Shown here piece after piece: positions 22,824-33,986 of a stretch of DNA of 64,000 nt. The DNA is from Exophiala sp. HKRS030 (Eukaryota > Ascomycota > Eurotiomycetes > Chaetothyriales > Herpotrichiellaceae): NCBI GenBank assembly GCA_023897205.1, contig JAHWDD010000010.1:992001-1056000 (forward strand), read 5' to 3'. The notes beneath the pieces were generated by a model, which saw only the letters and a program-made list of their open reading frames with translations, had not been told where the DNA came from and ran no database searches. Both the position numbers and the translations under genes were made by a program. The first letter of the stretch is position 1. Each line of letters begins with the position of its first letter.

Positions 22824-24877
22824 ATGTCGTCCAACAGCGAGAGAGAAGACAACAACCCAAGCCGCCTCATTGGCCAAGGCCCTGGAAGCGACGACATCAT
22901 CCAAGGCAACTTGCGTGCCATGGGAAACGAACCAGAAAGCATGGTGAATAAGAACAAGTCTTTCCTCTCATCTCACTTCATCCACTGACCCAAATATCAC
23001 AGAGAGTCACAAGTTCCATCATCAACAACACCAACTCAATCACTTTCCTTCCATCGTCCAGCTTTCAAGATCTCGAGAATCGAGAGCAAGCAACGGTATG
23101 TAGACTAAACTCGGAGTCCATCAAACCGAATCCACTGACAATCATTTTAGAGAGATAGTGGCTTTAACACCTCTTCATCTGACTTCACCATCCGGGAAGA
23201 AGATTCTGCAACCCAGACAATCACACAAGAAGATTTCCCAACAACTCAAACGATCACACAAGATGCTGAACTCATTGCGCGTCGTGCTCTCGAGTCAGGT
23301 GGTTTCGGTCCTCCTTCTGCTGTGGCTGGTGGCGGCGATGATCGGGATGAACCTCATCAGACTTCGCTTTCTGTCCAAGCTCATGGCGCAGTTGCATCGA
23401 ATCTGGCACCTGACACATGGCGACTTTCACCTGGATATCCTCAATCAAATGTTCAAGGTAAGATTCCTGTTCTGTGACGATTACTGTTTGTGTTATGAGC
23501 AGAAAACTGAAATACTGACATTCAAATGCAGAACCAGATCTTCCCTCCGGACGAAATGATGCCTCTGGCAACATTGACGGGCCTATGGATCATCACGGTC
23601 AGCATGATAGTGTGGATAATGACACGAATCAAACCGATCTTGCAATCATGGAAGCAAATCGACAGCATCTTCTGGGACTATTGGATCCTTCACATGGTCA
23701 CGTACAGTCTGGATCAACTACTTCTTATCATCCAAGCCAACAACAATCGACGTCGTATGCTAGTTATTCTGGAACGACTCAGAATCCAGCAGCAGCTACA
23801 ACAACAGCAGCAGCAGCAGCAGCAGGAACATCTTACTACGGACCAACAGCACCATCCTACTACGGATCAGCAGCACCATCATATGAATCCTATGGATCAT
23901 ATGCACCAGCAGCACCGGCGTATGGACCAACGTCATCGTATGGACCAGCACCGCCAGCGTATGGAATGATGACGCCTTATCCAACCACTACTTCATCATA
24001 CGCTTATGCTTCGGACATTGCTGCTTCACACTATCAACCACCCACACCAAGCTATCCCAATCCCATTGACATTGCGGCAATCGACCCCAACCTCGCGCTC
24101 TTGGCCGCTTACAATCGATCAACAGACCCCGACGAAGAAGATTATTCCCACATGTACATTGATATTCCCGCACCAAACAGCACCGAGACAAACAATCCAG
24201 AAGAACAAGAACCTGTCACCATCAACAGTCGTTCATCGCGTCCAAGAACAACTCGACGTAAACGCAAGTCAACTTCAGATGGGCACGATGAACAAGATCA
24301 AACTTTGGAACCACCAACACGTTCTTCTCGTCGTCCTCGCGCTTCTCGGTCCGCTGCTGCCCCGCCTGCGTCTGCCCCTGCCCCTGCACCTGTTCCCGCC
24401 GCCCCCGCCTCCGCCCCCGGAGGGCCAAGTCTCACGGCGTCCCTCAACGACCCCGACATCCCCTCCATCCACCGACGTCGGCAACCGTCGGTGGTGGACA
24501 TCAACGACCCCTTCACCTGCCACCTGTGCTACCACACGTGCATCCGGGCATCGACGATCCGGGAGCACTACCTCTCCAAACACCCGGAGCTTCGGCTCAC
24601 CAAAAAAAACTTGAACGATTACGAACCGGCCAAGACGGCCAATATAAAACCCCTGAGCTTTTATAAAAACCTGGGGCTCGACACCACCTATACGGGCGTT
24701 GACCGTAAACAGGTCAACGCCCGCCGGAGGATGGACCTGGGGCTCCGGACCACCGACCCCAACTACCTCCGGGATGTCTACAAGGACACCACCGCGGAGA
24801 GGACGAGGCAACAACGCCGGCGTGCCGCAGAGGAAGAAGAGGAGGAGCAGAAGAAGAAGAAGGAGGAGAAAAAGTGA
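22824..24877 (+). CDS. C2H2 zinc-finger protein with low-complexity N-terminal part
   Basis: Four exons: 22824-22943, 23003-23095, 23151-23457 and 23532-24877; phases agree, giving 621 residues. The N-terminal two thirds are low complexity: an acidic Thr/Gln section, Tyr/Pro/Ser/Ala-rich repeats (YGPTAPSYYGSAAPSY) and a short alanine run encoded by GCA repeats. A basic patch (RPRTTRRKRKS) probably directs the protein to the nucleus. One zinc finger of the form C-x2-C-x12-H-x4-H lies near the end (CHLCYHTC...EHYLSKH). The tail after it has a conserved-looking segment with YDPxx-like NPNYLRDVYKDT, then a highly charged Glu/Lys end. It may be a DNA-binding or RNA-binding regulator; the family is not recognised. 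Confidence 0.72.
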
Positions 24878-25842
24878 GATGGATCCTCTTCTTCCTCTGT
24901 GGGGCGCCGTCGTTGTTTCCTCGTCCTTCTCCTCGTTGGTGTCCTTGTTGGGCATCCTGGGAAACGGTAGTTGGGTGTTTTTTCTCGGTTGGCCCGGAGG
25001 CTCCAGGTGGGAGGGGGTGTGTTGTGTGTTTGCTGGGCGTTGTGTGTGTTTTCCGGGGCTGGTTGTGTGTGCTTGGGGGTGGTTGCTGTGTTCTTGCTTT
25101 TCGGCTTTTTCTTCTTCTTTTCTTGCTGGGGTTGGTGGGCTTCTCTGTTTTTTGTTTTGTTTTTTTCCCTTTTCTTCATGTATGATAGTTTTCACATTGT
25201 GCTAAGGCAATGACCAAAAAACAAAAAAAACAAAAACAGAAACCTTCCATCTTCATTGGCGTGACTCTCGTATGGCAACCCCCCAGTGTTCTCAATCAGG
25301 GCAGCCACCTGTTGATTTGCAACGATGCTTCGGCCATGCTACGCGAGTGTAAGCGACCGTCTTCAACAACGGGGAGAGCATGATAAATCGACTTGTACCA
25401 CCACCACGGGCGAAATCATCAATCGCCGTCGTGATTGGTGGTGGGTAGAGAGGTGCTGTCGTCGGCCGGTGAGGCGTCGTTACCAGCATGATTTGTACCG
25501 AGCCGTCGGCCATCCCCACCGGCACCCAAGGTACTCCCAGGATGCCGTCCACCCGGTGCCACATTTCCTCGCGCTCGGGGAGGTCTTGACGCCGAGATTG
25601 ACAAGATGACATCCGGAATGGCAACGTCAAAGGGCCCAAGATAGGTGAGAGGAGGGCGACGGTCGTGGCCTGGGCTACGCAATACATCTCACGCGGGACT
25701 CGAATCCAACTGCGTACGATAGAAACGAAATGCGGAACAGGATCGAAAGGGACGCCAATTCATGACACTCTTATTTTATGTTTGAGGCGCCTATCAGATC
25801 TATCCTGTCTAAGCATGTGTCTATTCCCTCCGAAAAGAAAGC
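24878..25842. other. Intergenic with strongly T+G-rich strand
   Basis: From about 24960 to 25190 the + strand is almost free of A and poor in C runs, with many TGTGTT and TTTTC stretches, followed by an A-rich block (25205-25245). Long opposite-strand frames here are by-products of that composition. A 131-codon frame at 25292-25687 on the minus strand is possible but unsupported. Confidence 0.45.
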
Positions 25843-26821
25843 TCATGACTTGTCTGGGAAGCCGAAATCAACCCCAAATTCAGGATACACGAACCGCGTC
25901 ACACCCTTTTGAGAAATCTCAGCTAACGAAGCAAGGTCACTCGAGGACAGGTCGACAATATGTTTGTTCTCGTCAATCCGTGAAGGTGTGACTGATTTGG
26001 CAAGCACCGAATTCCCTCGTGCAATGTGGTAACTCAGTAGAATGCAGCCTGGTGTGGTGCCCTTTTGTTCCGCTAGCTTGACGACATGTGGGTCTTTCAT
26101 GAGTGGGCTTCCCGTCGACCCCAGAGGGCTATACGCCGTCACATGGATACCCTTTTGTTGGCAGTAATCGACGATTTCTTGCTGTGGGAGTAGAGGGTGG
26201 TTCTCAATCTGGTTGACTGCAGGGACTATGTCCACCTTGGGCAGCAGTTCCTCGAGATAGCGTTTGGAGTAATTGCATACACCAATGGCCTTGACTTTGC
26301 CGGTCTTCAGTAGCTTCTCCATATCCTTGTACGTGTCGACGTGTGACCGGGACCGAAGAAGATCTCTTGAGCCGTCGGCCAGCTTGGGGAACTTTTCATG
26401 ATTGCCGTTTGGGTTCATAGCGATGGGCCAGTGCAAGAGGTATAGATCGACGTAATCCAGACCAAGTAGACCCAAACTCATGTCGAGGTTCTGTTCGACT
26501 CTCGTATGGTATGTGCACCATACCTTGGTGGTTATGAATAGATTGTTTCGAGAGAGTCCTGTTGCTGCCAGACCTTCTTTGATTCCTTCGCCCACCTCTT
26601 TCTCGTTGCCGTATACATAAGCGCAATCGATATGGCGGTAGCCGGATTTAATGGCGTGTGACACGGCAGCTCGCACTTGTCCTTCTGGACTTTGCCATGT
26701 TCCTGGTAAGAAATGTTAGACACACAGGATCACTGGTGGGGGGATCAGAGTAAGTGATCATACCAAATCCCAATGCTGGAATCGTTGCGCCAGTGTTGAG
26801 TTTGAGGGGTATATCGGTCAT
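25843..26821 (-). CDS. Aldo-keto reductase
   Basis: Two exons on the minus strand, 26764-26821 and 25843-26702, joined across a 61-nt intron in the codon for Gly20 (PALGFG/TWQSPEGQV), giving 305 residues. The catalytic tetrad is complete: Asp in GYRHIDCA, Tyr in AYVYGNE, Lys in TTKVW and His in LLHWP. The C-terminal part has the NADP(H)-binding pattern (SPLGSTGSP, KSVTPSRI). The enzyme reduces an aldehyde or ketone with NADPH. It stands divergent to the myo-inositol oxygenase gene, whose product D-glucuronate is in other organisms reduced to L-gulonate by aldo-keto reductases. That role is an inference from context only. The protein is close to yeast Gcy1/Ypr1-type enzymes in layout. Confidence 0.93.
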
Positions 26822-26949
26822 GTTTGCAGCTGGAGTAGGCGTGAACTGATTGAGAATAGAGAGAATGCGCACTCAAATACAAAGTAGTTCCTGTGAGAGG
26901 AGGATGGTTTTATATATTGTCGTGAGTCGGAATGCACATACAATACTGA

Positions 26950-26960
26950 GTACTCCGTAC
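26950..26960. repeat. GTACTCCGTAC motif
   Basis: Exact copy in the aldo-keto reductase/inositol oxygenase promoter region, 130 bp before the reductase ATG. Confidence 0.6.
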
Positions 26961-27948
26961 TTCGGACAACACTGCGTAATAATTGGAGACTAAATAAAAA
27001 TGTATTTGGCGAATTTCGCGGGGCAAAGATGAACCGATCCGATAAGCGTAGAGAAGGTGATTACAATATGATCGGCTTTTGGAAGGAACGTTCAAGTTGT
27101 CGGCTATTGATCACCTGATTGATTTCCCTGCGCCTGCGCCTGCAGCAGTTGAGAAATTCACGAAACAGCATCAACGAGACCTTGTACTGCACTGCACGAG
27201 TACCCTGTATCTACACAACACCGAGTCTTGCTGTCGCTCATAATGCCGACCGACCGTCAAAGTGATGGGACGACTACCCGCGGGATTCGCATACTCCATA
27301 CAGATTGATGTTACACAACATCTAGCCACACGTCCTCTTACCGAGCTCTAAACAATCAGTTTGTCTGTAATTTGACACCAAAAAAAAGATAGGCGTGGAG
27401 TGGCGTCACCACGAAGATCATGCAGTGTTCCAGAAGAAAAAAACTCGAGGTTCGCATAGCAATTGTCCGAGTGGAACCTTGAAAAGAGCCCACAGCCTGA
27501 TGCGCCTTATTTAAAGTCTTTCCCAGCTGGACAAAGATGGAAATTCTCACCGGTGCCACTTTGAAGCTCGGAGCTTCGGATGACCTTACGAATGAATCTC
27601 CATTTTTCGAATTGTTCTGTCTCAGTTGTTTGAAGGAAGCTCATTGAAAATTTGGTGTTCATTTCAGGCTGGTATGATTTTCTATACGATAGTCTGTAAG
27701 GACCCTGGTCTTTGAACAGGGTTCCGGAAGCGACATGTGCATCTCAAGCGTGACTACACGTTACACAGCGTCAACTGTTGGTGCATCACATCCTCCCGGG
27801 GTTGTTGATACCTTGCTCGTGCATCACCAGATAACATATCAACGGTTGTGATGCATCATTCTGTCTTTTCTTTCTCACCGACTTTGTTCGTCTTTGTCAA
27901 ACACGAGGATTGTCAATCAACCACCTAATTCAGTCGTTTGTCGCCGTT

Positions 27949-27972
27949 CAAACACATGAAACTATGTGTTTG
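27949..27972. promoter_or_regulatory. 9-bp inverted repeat in divergent promoter
   Basis: CAAACACAT and ATGTGTTTG are exact reverse complements separated by 6 nt (GAAACT). The repeat lies about 530 bp before the inositol oxygenase ATG. It may be a protein-binding site; no direct evidence. Confidence 0.3.
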
Positions 27973-28501
27973 CTGTGGCAAGTACGAGTATGATTGACAA
28001 ATACGAGAACAATTACAGGATCACAATCCTCCACTCAAGGTCTTTGAAAGAATCGGCCAAACATTTCATCATCATCATAAGCCCTCCAACGGTGACATGG
28101 CCCGCCTAGGGTAGGATCCTGGACCCAACTAACTTTTGCCCTTGGATATCATCCTCCGGAAATGGCAACTTTCTTTTCCCACTGGTTGCTCCGCTTTCAC
28201 TCCCATATGATTGTCAAACATATGAAGTGGAGTAAAACACACTTAAAGATCCATGCAGACACGCTTTCATTCATCACTGACTGGGTGTTTGTAGGTCGTT
28301 AGATTGTTCCTGCGATTCACCCGTTCCACGTCACTTGTCCGTTATGTGCGGTGCAGGATTCGTGGAGCCCATCAGACAGTATATTACTGCAAGCATGCCC
28401 TGTCTCGATCGTTGCTCATCTATCTATCCAATACTATTTCCTCCTGTCTAATATACCACCCTTGCGCAAGTATTATATCATCCCGTCTAGATCCCTTCAT
28501 C

Positions 28502-29508
28502 ATGGCCGACGTACTTATTCAGCAGCCCGCGCATATGCCTCAGTTTCGAACTGACCGTGATGGTCATGCCTTTGAAACACTCTGTGATGAGATTGAAGCT
28601 GCCGATATTGCCGCAGACCAGGCTACACAGAACACCGGAGATTGGGAGCCATCAAGATTCGATTCGGAGAAGGACAAGACCCAGTTTCGCCAATATGAAA
28701 CAGCATGTGACAGGGTGAAGGAGTTTTACAAGGAGCAACACACTAAGCAGACGGTGGCATACAACCTCAAAGCTCGAAATGACTTTCATTCGAAGACTCG
28801 GGCTGAGATGACCATCTGGGAAGCCATGGAACGCCTCAACACATTGATCGACGAGTCAGATCCCGATACCGAACTCAGTCAGATTGAACATCTTCTTCAG
28901 TCGGCCGAGGCTATTCGTCGTGACGGTCGACCACGATGGATGCAACTTACGGGCTTGATTCATGATTTGGGCAAGTTGCTGTTCTTCTTCGACGCCCGAG
29001 GTCAGTGGGATGTCGTGGGAGACACGTTCCCTGTTGGCTGCGCCTTTGATGACAAGATCATCTACGGCAACAAGTCTTTCACCGAGAATCCAGACTACAA
29101 TGATCCCATCTACAACACGAAATACGGCATCTATTCTCCAGGTTGTGGTCTTGACAAAGTCATGCTCTCTTGGGGCCACGACGAATACTTGTATCATGTC
29201 GTCAAGGATCAATCTACCCTTCCCGAGGACGCTCTCGCCATGATCCGGTACCACAGCTTCTACCCATGGCATCAACAGGGTGCCTACCAGGATCTCATGA
29301 ACGACAAGGATCACAAGATGCTTCGAGCAGTCAAGACATTCAACCCGTACGATCTCTACAGTAAGAGTGATGACAAGCCTTCTGTTGAGAAGCTCAAGGT
29401 ATGTCATCATCGTTTACCATTATCTCATTCCGCGACGCTAACCTCTGCTAGCCTTACTATCTAGAGTTGATTGACGAATACTTCCCCAACAAAGTCATCA
29501 AGTGGTAG
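28502..29508 (+). CDS. Myo-inositol oxygenase
   Basis: Two exons, 28502-29398 and 29452-29508, joined in phase 0 across a 53-nt intron, give 317 residues. The enzyme opens myo-inositol with O2 to give D-glucuronate, using a di-iron centre. The metal-ligand pattern of the family is present: the HD pair in GLIHDLGKLL, the His residues in SWGHDEYLY and RYHSFYPWH, and the Asp in FNPYDLYSK. Substrate-lid residues around VVGDTFPVGCAFD are also kept. The ATG at 28502 starts MADVLIQQPAHM; the frame is open upstream but without a suitable ATG. The last exon encodes only PYYLELIDEYFP plus a few residues, which matches the family's C-terminus. It probably acts in the cytosol. Confidence 0.95.
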
Positions 29509-31034
29509 GAAGGTCATCATCTTTCTCTACGACAAATTTCAGCATATCGTGAGCGTATTGTTTTCCAGGGAGGATTATACAGTGACGACTTTTCATCTTT
29601 CAGCCCAAGACCATGAAGTGACATAGAATTATATATCCACGCCGCAGCCACAGGTGGATGTGCTAGAGGAGCATTCTTCCACACTGATGACGAATGACAC
29701 ATGATTGAAATGACGATTTTACCGGTGTCCTTTCATTCGTCCTTTCGCCAATGCATGCGTACACATATCTTTCTTTTCATGGGAAATGTGCTCTCTCCAC
29801 CATGCAATGCGTATCTAACGATGGGGAGAGCCTCCTCCATCCACCAACCCGATGATGTAAGTGATTTTCCTCGCGTCAGAACACATAACCCAGCCACCAA
29901 AAGTATGGACCGACTTGCTGAGACTGCAAAGTCAGCACTTTTTGCACTCTTTCCCCACAAGCCAAAAGGCCCGTGCATGGTGTGGGTGACACAAGAAGGA
30001 ATCCCTGCATGACAAGTTCATGCAAGAGGACTTGCTTGGATATTGAGGTCAGGCAATGATTGGTGTCATTTCCTCGACCGTTGGTGCACTCGACGTTGGG
30101 GACATTATATCCCTGCGGCTATTGCTCTCTCAACACGCTTGATGCTTGCCATGGTCTCTCGGGTGCATGCCTTTTCGGGAATTTTCCGACATTTTGGTTG
30201 GGAATGTGTCATGGATCATTTGATTTCGGGTCTATCAAACCACGACGTGCATCGAGTCAATCCTTCGTGACGTCCCACGGATTTGGTGTAACTACGATGG
30301 GTACTGACAGTTCTACCACGAGTAAGTGTGTTCGTTTCTCTGGTTGGCTAACTTTGATGTTTTAACTCAAAGTGGCGAGGAAGGCAAGCATATGAAAGCT
30401 CCATTCACTTCTATGAGGCTGTGGGGTCTTGATTGTGTCCTGTCCATTCGATCTTCAACTTGAAGGTGTCAATCACTGAGGTATTTGAAATGTATCTCCT
30501 GATCTTCATATTTAACAACCCGGAGGCAGAGAACATTGTGAAGATCGATCGATTCATCAATCAATTGTCCTTTTTCTCATTCAACAGACTACAGGACCAG
30601 GCTCAGGTAATGGTGGTCCATATCTTAACACCTTTTCCACTTTCAATGACTCCCATGTGTGACTTTGGTATGCAACGTCAATAGCCGAGACCGAAGCATG
30701 TCAGTGATTACAAGCGATGAATGGGAAAAAAACGTGAAGTGGTCCCTACGGTAAGTTGCCTAGTTGAAACCATTGAGACACGATTGAATTGTGATCTTTC
30801 ATTGCGCCGTCGGTCAACTACTTAAGGGGGCGGCTCTCCCACTCTCTGATTCTCATTTTTCTCCCTCAACCTCTTTCATCGACTCCCTGCCCCCCCTCTC
30901 TCCCTCCTTCATCGATATATATATATCACATCTGCGATCAGAGTCGTCGAGGAAGAAACTGCTGGAGGTAACAAACACAGGCAGAATCCACAAGACCAAT
31001 AGTCAGCTATTTAACTCGAACGCAATCTTTCAGG
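29509..31034. other. Intergenic region before decayed helicase sequence
   Basis: 1.5 kb with no supported gene. Small frames at 29701-30365 overlap on both strands and look random. Near 30840-30930 the + strand is strongly pyrimidine-rich and ends in a TA repeat (ATATATATATC), which looks like a promoter or leader of the former gene that follows. Confidence 0.4.
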
Positions 31035-31582
31035 ATTCGGTTGGAGCAGATACGACAAAGATTGAACACGCCCCTTGTGCAGAGACCTGTCGACTTTGTA
31101 TCATACCAGAGCCCAGCGATGCCACCGACACAGGCCGGGGAGGAAGACCTGACCCCCAGTTCCGACACGGCGCGCGATCCGGTCTCGACATCGAGTCCGA
31201 CAAATTCCATGTCAAAGCCAGTCACCCCGGCGTCCGGGTCAAAGAGGAGCCTAGCCATCGAGATCAAGGATGACCTTGATGTGGTGACGGCGCCGCCTCG
31301 CAAGAGGTTACAATCCTCCCACGTTGGCGAGGGTCGTTACGGCAGAGGATCCAATACTCAATGCTTGAATCAGCCACGCAATCTGCCGATGGAGCCGAGA
31401 TCGATGCAAACGATTCGCTATTCGATACATCCACAGACACCCTGGAACACACCAAAGATTGGTGGGCATGCAGAATAATCACCACCATCCCCTATTTTAC
31501 GGAGGAGTACATCTGTTTCGAGGTCACGCGCAAACGGTACCAGGAGCGTGGTGAGAATTCGCCAATAGATCGATCCCCGTGA
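31035..31582 (+). pseudogene. Broken N-terminal part of a former gene (possibly helicase)
   Basis: A protein-like frame (LEQIRQRLNTPLVQRP, later SKRSLAIEIKDDLDVV and APPRKR) runs to about 31350 and then continues only in another frame (QYSMLESATQSADGAE, later HTKDWWACRI). No GT..AG pair of usable length joins the two, so a frameshift is likely. The family is not clear. It precedes decayed helicase sequence on the same strand and may be part of it. Confidence 0.4.
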
Positions 31583-31779
31583 TCAATACATCAGGTGCTT
31601 CCGAATTGGAGATGGGACGACTGATCCATTAGTGTAAAGAGGTACGTGGTGAGTTGGTACACATACCGGAAGCTCATCCCTCAAAACGTACAGGGTCCAT
31701 TTCTTACCAACAACGGACGGCACGAAGACACCTTACTCACAAATGGCAGAAAGTCTCGGCCTGGTCGAGCTCGGACGTG

Positions 31780-32450
31780 TTTTTGAAGATAACAAGTCTT
31801 CAATTGATCATTCAAGAGTTGACAACTGATGTCCAACTTTTGACATTGCGATACGATCCGAAGCCGTGTCTAGTCATGGTTAAGGACGAGAAGCACTTAG
31901 CTTCTCCCGTTTATACATATATATATATATCAGAAACCCTCGACTCCGAAGATGAAGAAAATGTTCCACGGACCACAAGTGGGCGCTGGAGGTTGACGCA
32001 TATCAGAAGTCTCAGAAAGTGTCGAAGATGGCTTCGTAAGCCTACGCAGATCCCTGGATGCCCCTTCGCTCAACAAGCATGTGTGGCACTCTACACTGCC
32101 ATTCACCATTTCAACAACTTTCCCACTTGAACATAGTGATTGGATGCTATTACAACGCGCAATGTCTGTTGTACCTCACCATGAGAGACGCTTCTGTGCA
32201 GCGCGACAGCGAACCCGTGCGGGTCTTGAAGGAATACAACGCTCGTATTCGATTCAACATGATGAAAGGTCCCAAGTGGAACACACTTAGAATGGTTAAG
32301 GCGGATGGTATTCAAGGCCTCGAATTCGATCTTGTCGTGGTCGATGTCACACTCGGAGAAATGGCAGGCTTTCCCTCTTACTTTGATCAAGTGAAGTCGC
32401 GAACAGCCGGGCCAGATTCCTAAATATCTGGATGGTCGATCGAAAGGCGC
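31780..32450 (+). pseudogene. Remnant of a UPF1-like SF1 helicase
   Basis: Two frames show degenerate motifs of the UPF1/AAA_12 helicase C-terminal domain. PCLVMVKDEKHLAS (about 31860-31905) resembles the motif III form L.GD..QL. LKEYNARIRFN then MVKADGIQGLEFDLVVVD (about 32230-32350) matches the motif V region W..L.V.TVDG.QG.E.D.VI. The motif VI pattern SRARF follows only after a one-base shift near 32395 (ANSRARFLNIWMVDRKARL, then stop). Key catalytic residues are altered and the N-terminal Walker motif is not seen. The copy is therefore very likely dead. Confidence 0.55.
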
Positions 32451-32689
32451 GACTATAACGATATGATTATGTTCGCCGAGAAGTAAGTCTATGGCGCACG
32501 ACCGACGGTGATTGTTGTTCCCCCGTCACTCATAGACAGCTGGAATAGTGAGTTTGAAAAGTACTGGGCCAAGCTTCTCTGTACGAAGATCTTTTACGCA
32601 AACGACCGGCAGGAGGGTGTCAGCAACAAAAAAAGGCAAGAACAGAAGCTCTTCGTGCTATTCGAGCTTGTTTCCCTCTAACAGACCCA

Positions 32690-33545
32690 ATGTCAGTCTT
32701 TGGCGTTATTCTCACTGCATACGACACCGCCGCAAATCGCTTCTTACGAGCCAACGAGATGGACAAGGAAGAAAAACTACATGTCTCGGCAAAAATACCT
32801 GACCGGCCCAGTAAGTTTATCTCCCGCCTCGTCTTTATGTATAAAGGGTTGAGGTCTATAGATCAAATCTGGTTGTGAAAACTCGACTAGATTCGATTGA
32901 GAAGACTTTGGTATTGCTATACCCAACCCCTTGCTCCCCAACAGATCTCAGTACTAACACGCTGCACAGTATACCATCCTACAGCCACCGCTCGCAAGAT
33001 CATCCCTCCGGACGACCAACAGCGGGCTCTTGTAGCTGAGCACATTAGAGTACTGGCAGAGCGTCAAGCTGACGAAATATGCGTTAAAGGCTGTTGACAC
33101 ATCCAGTTCGTCTGACGATAAGAGTAAAGACCCGGATAAAGACGACAGACTCAACTCCACTGTGTGGGCTAACGTCTTCAAATGTCTCTTTGTTCGTGTC
33201 ATCTGTGACCAGGGTCATAGAATCAAAAACCCTTCAGCTCGGAATCACCTCGCCGTCCACACGCTTTTCGCCGATTATAGCTGGATTGTGACGGCGACGC
33301 CAATGGCGAACCGCTTCGGTGATCTTCCAAAACTTGTCGATTACACCAGGTGCTTCAGAATTGGAAACGGGTTTCCTGGGTCAACCAAAGAGACGGAGAA
33401 AGAGTTCCCTCTGACTCTCACCGAACTTGTCGCTCTCGCTCGACACCTCGATCAACGGTCTGGAGAGATTGTGAGATCATTTCATCACACATTACTTGGC
33501 AAGGTTGATGTTAAGAGCGGCGTCGAAGATGTCCTTAGGATATGA
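32690..33545 (+). pseudogene. Remnant of an SNF2-family helicase/ATPase
   Basis: Several frames on the + strand carry pieces of an SNF2 N-terminal domain. The clearest is at 33170-33360: RVICDQGHRIKNPSAR is a decayed DEAH box (usual form VICDE.H.IKN), followed by SWIVTATPMANRFGDL, the motif III region. Upstream pieces lie in other frames, and stops interrupt them (for example near 32876 and 33097). No Walker A motif is visible and no C-terminal helicase domain follows before the TGA at 33543-33545. A few short introns may be hidden here, but the DE to DQ change argues against activity. Confidence 0.5.
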
Positions 33546-33769
33546 GTGATTTGGATCTAGCTTTGGGATCTGGAGGGCTAGAAGCTAAAGTAAAACGACT
33601 CATAGCGACTGTGGATCGTCAGATGGGGGAAGGTACCCGTTGGGGTCTTTGAGGTCGTCATATGTGGTCATGGCATTCATGGGCTCAGTCTGAGGATGGT
33701 GGATTGTTGACGATCAACCTATACGATGTGGGATTTGATCTACCCACTAGATGAAAATGCGTGGCGACG
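33546..33769. other. Spacer before the regulated dehydrogenase
   Basis: 220 bp with no feature other than the sites listed next. Confidence 0.3.
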
Positions 33770-33779
33770 TTCCGCGGAA
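33770..33779. promoter_or_regulatory. Palindrome TTCCGCGGAA (site 1)
   Basis: A perfect 10-bp palindrome, CCG and CGG back to back with zero spacing, as bound by many Zn2Cys6 dimers. It contains TCCGCGGA, the sequence of the yeast Pdr1/Pdr3 response element. It is 208 bp before the dehydrogenase ATG. Confidence 0.6.
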
Positions 33780-33843
33780 TGGGGGATCACTGGATAAATA
33801 TGTGTCTTAACGTAAAAGATACCACTATGATTTAGGTGTTACC

Positions 33844-33853
33844 TTCCGCGGAA
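33844..33853. promoter_or_regulatory. Palindrome TTCCGCGGAA (site 2)
   Basis: Second exact copy, within CCTTCCGCGGAAC, 38 bp before a TATA box and about 134 bp before the dehydrogenase ATG. The wider 13-bp sequence is identical to site 3 before the regulator gene. Confidence 0.65.
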
Positions 33854-33891
33854 CACATAGTTTATCAATCATTATGGATTCGCAAGAGCTA

Positions 33892-33897
33892 TATAAA
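33892..33897 (+). promoter_or_regulatory. TATA box of the short-chain dehydrogenase
   Basis: TATAAA in the context GCTATATAAAGAC, 90-95 bp before the ATG and just after palindrome site 2. Its position fits a core promoter. Confidence 0.55.
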
Positions 33898-33986
33898 GAC
33901 CCTAAACATATACACACTCCCTCTGCTCCTGTAACCGCCATACCACCTTGTACAGTAAAATACAACTCAACACCGCCGCGACCACC

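Larger units (their letters stand above)
26822..28501. other. Shared upstream region of aldo-keto reductase and inositol oxygenase
   Basis: 1.68 kb between two divergent genes. It contains one exact GTACTCCGTAC copy (26950) and a 9-bp inverted repeat (27949). No gene is visible. It presumably carries both promoters. Confidence 0.5.

Noticed and set aside
24275..25195. 306-codon minus-strand frame opposite the zinc-finger gene end
   Set aside because: It is Gly/Arg/Lys low-complexity sequence generated by the biased composition of the coding strand, and the + strand gene has four consistent exons with a zinc finger.
25292..25687. 131-codon minus-strand frame with a real ATG
   Set aside because: No domain, no family pattern and a competing frame of similar length on the same stretch; not enough to call a gene.
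28304..28501. Upstream extension of the inositol oxygenase frame
   Set aside because: It lacks an ATG and does not match the family; the ATG at 28502 gives the usual length.
29701..30365. Overlapping frames of 75-103 codons on both strands
   Set aside because: They overlap each other on opposite strands and have no features; typical chance frames.
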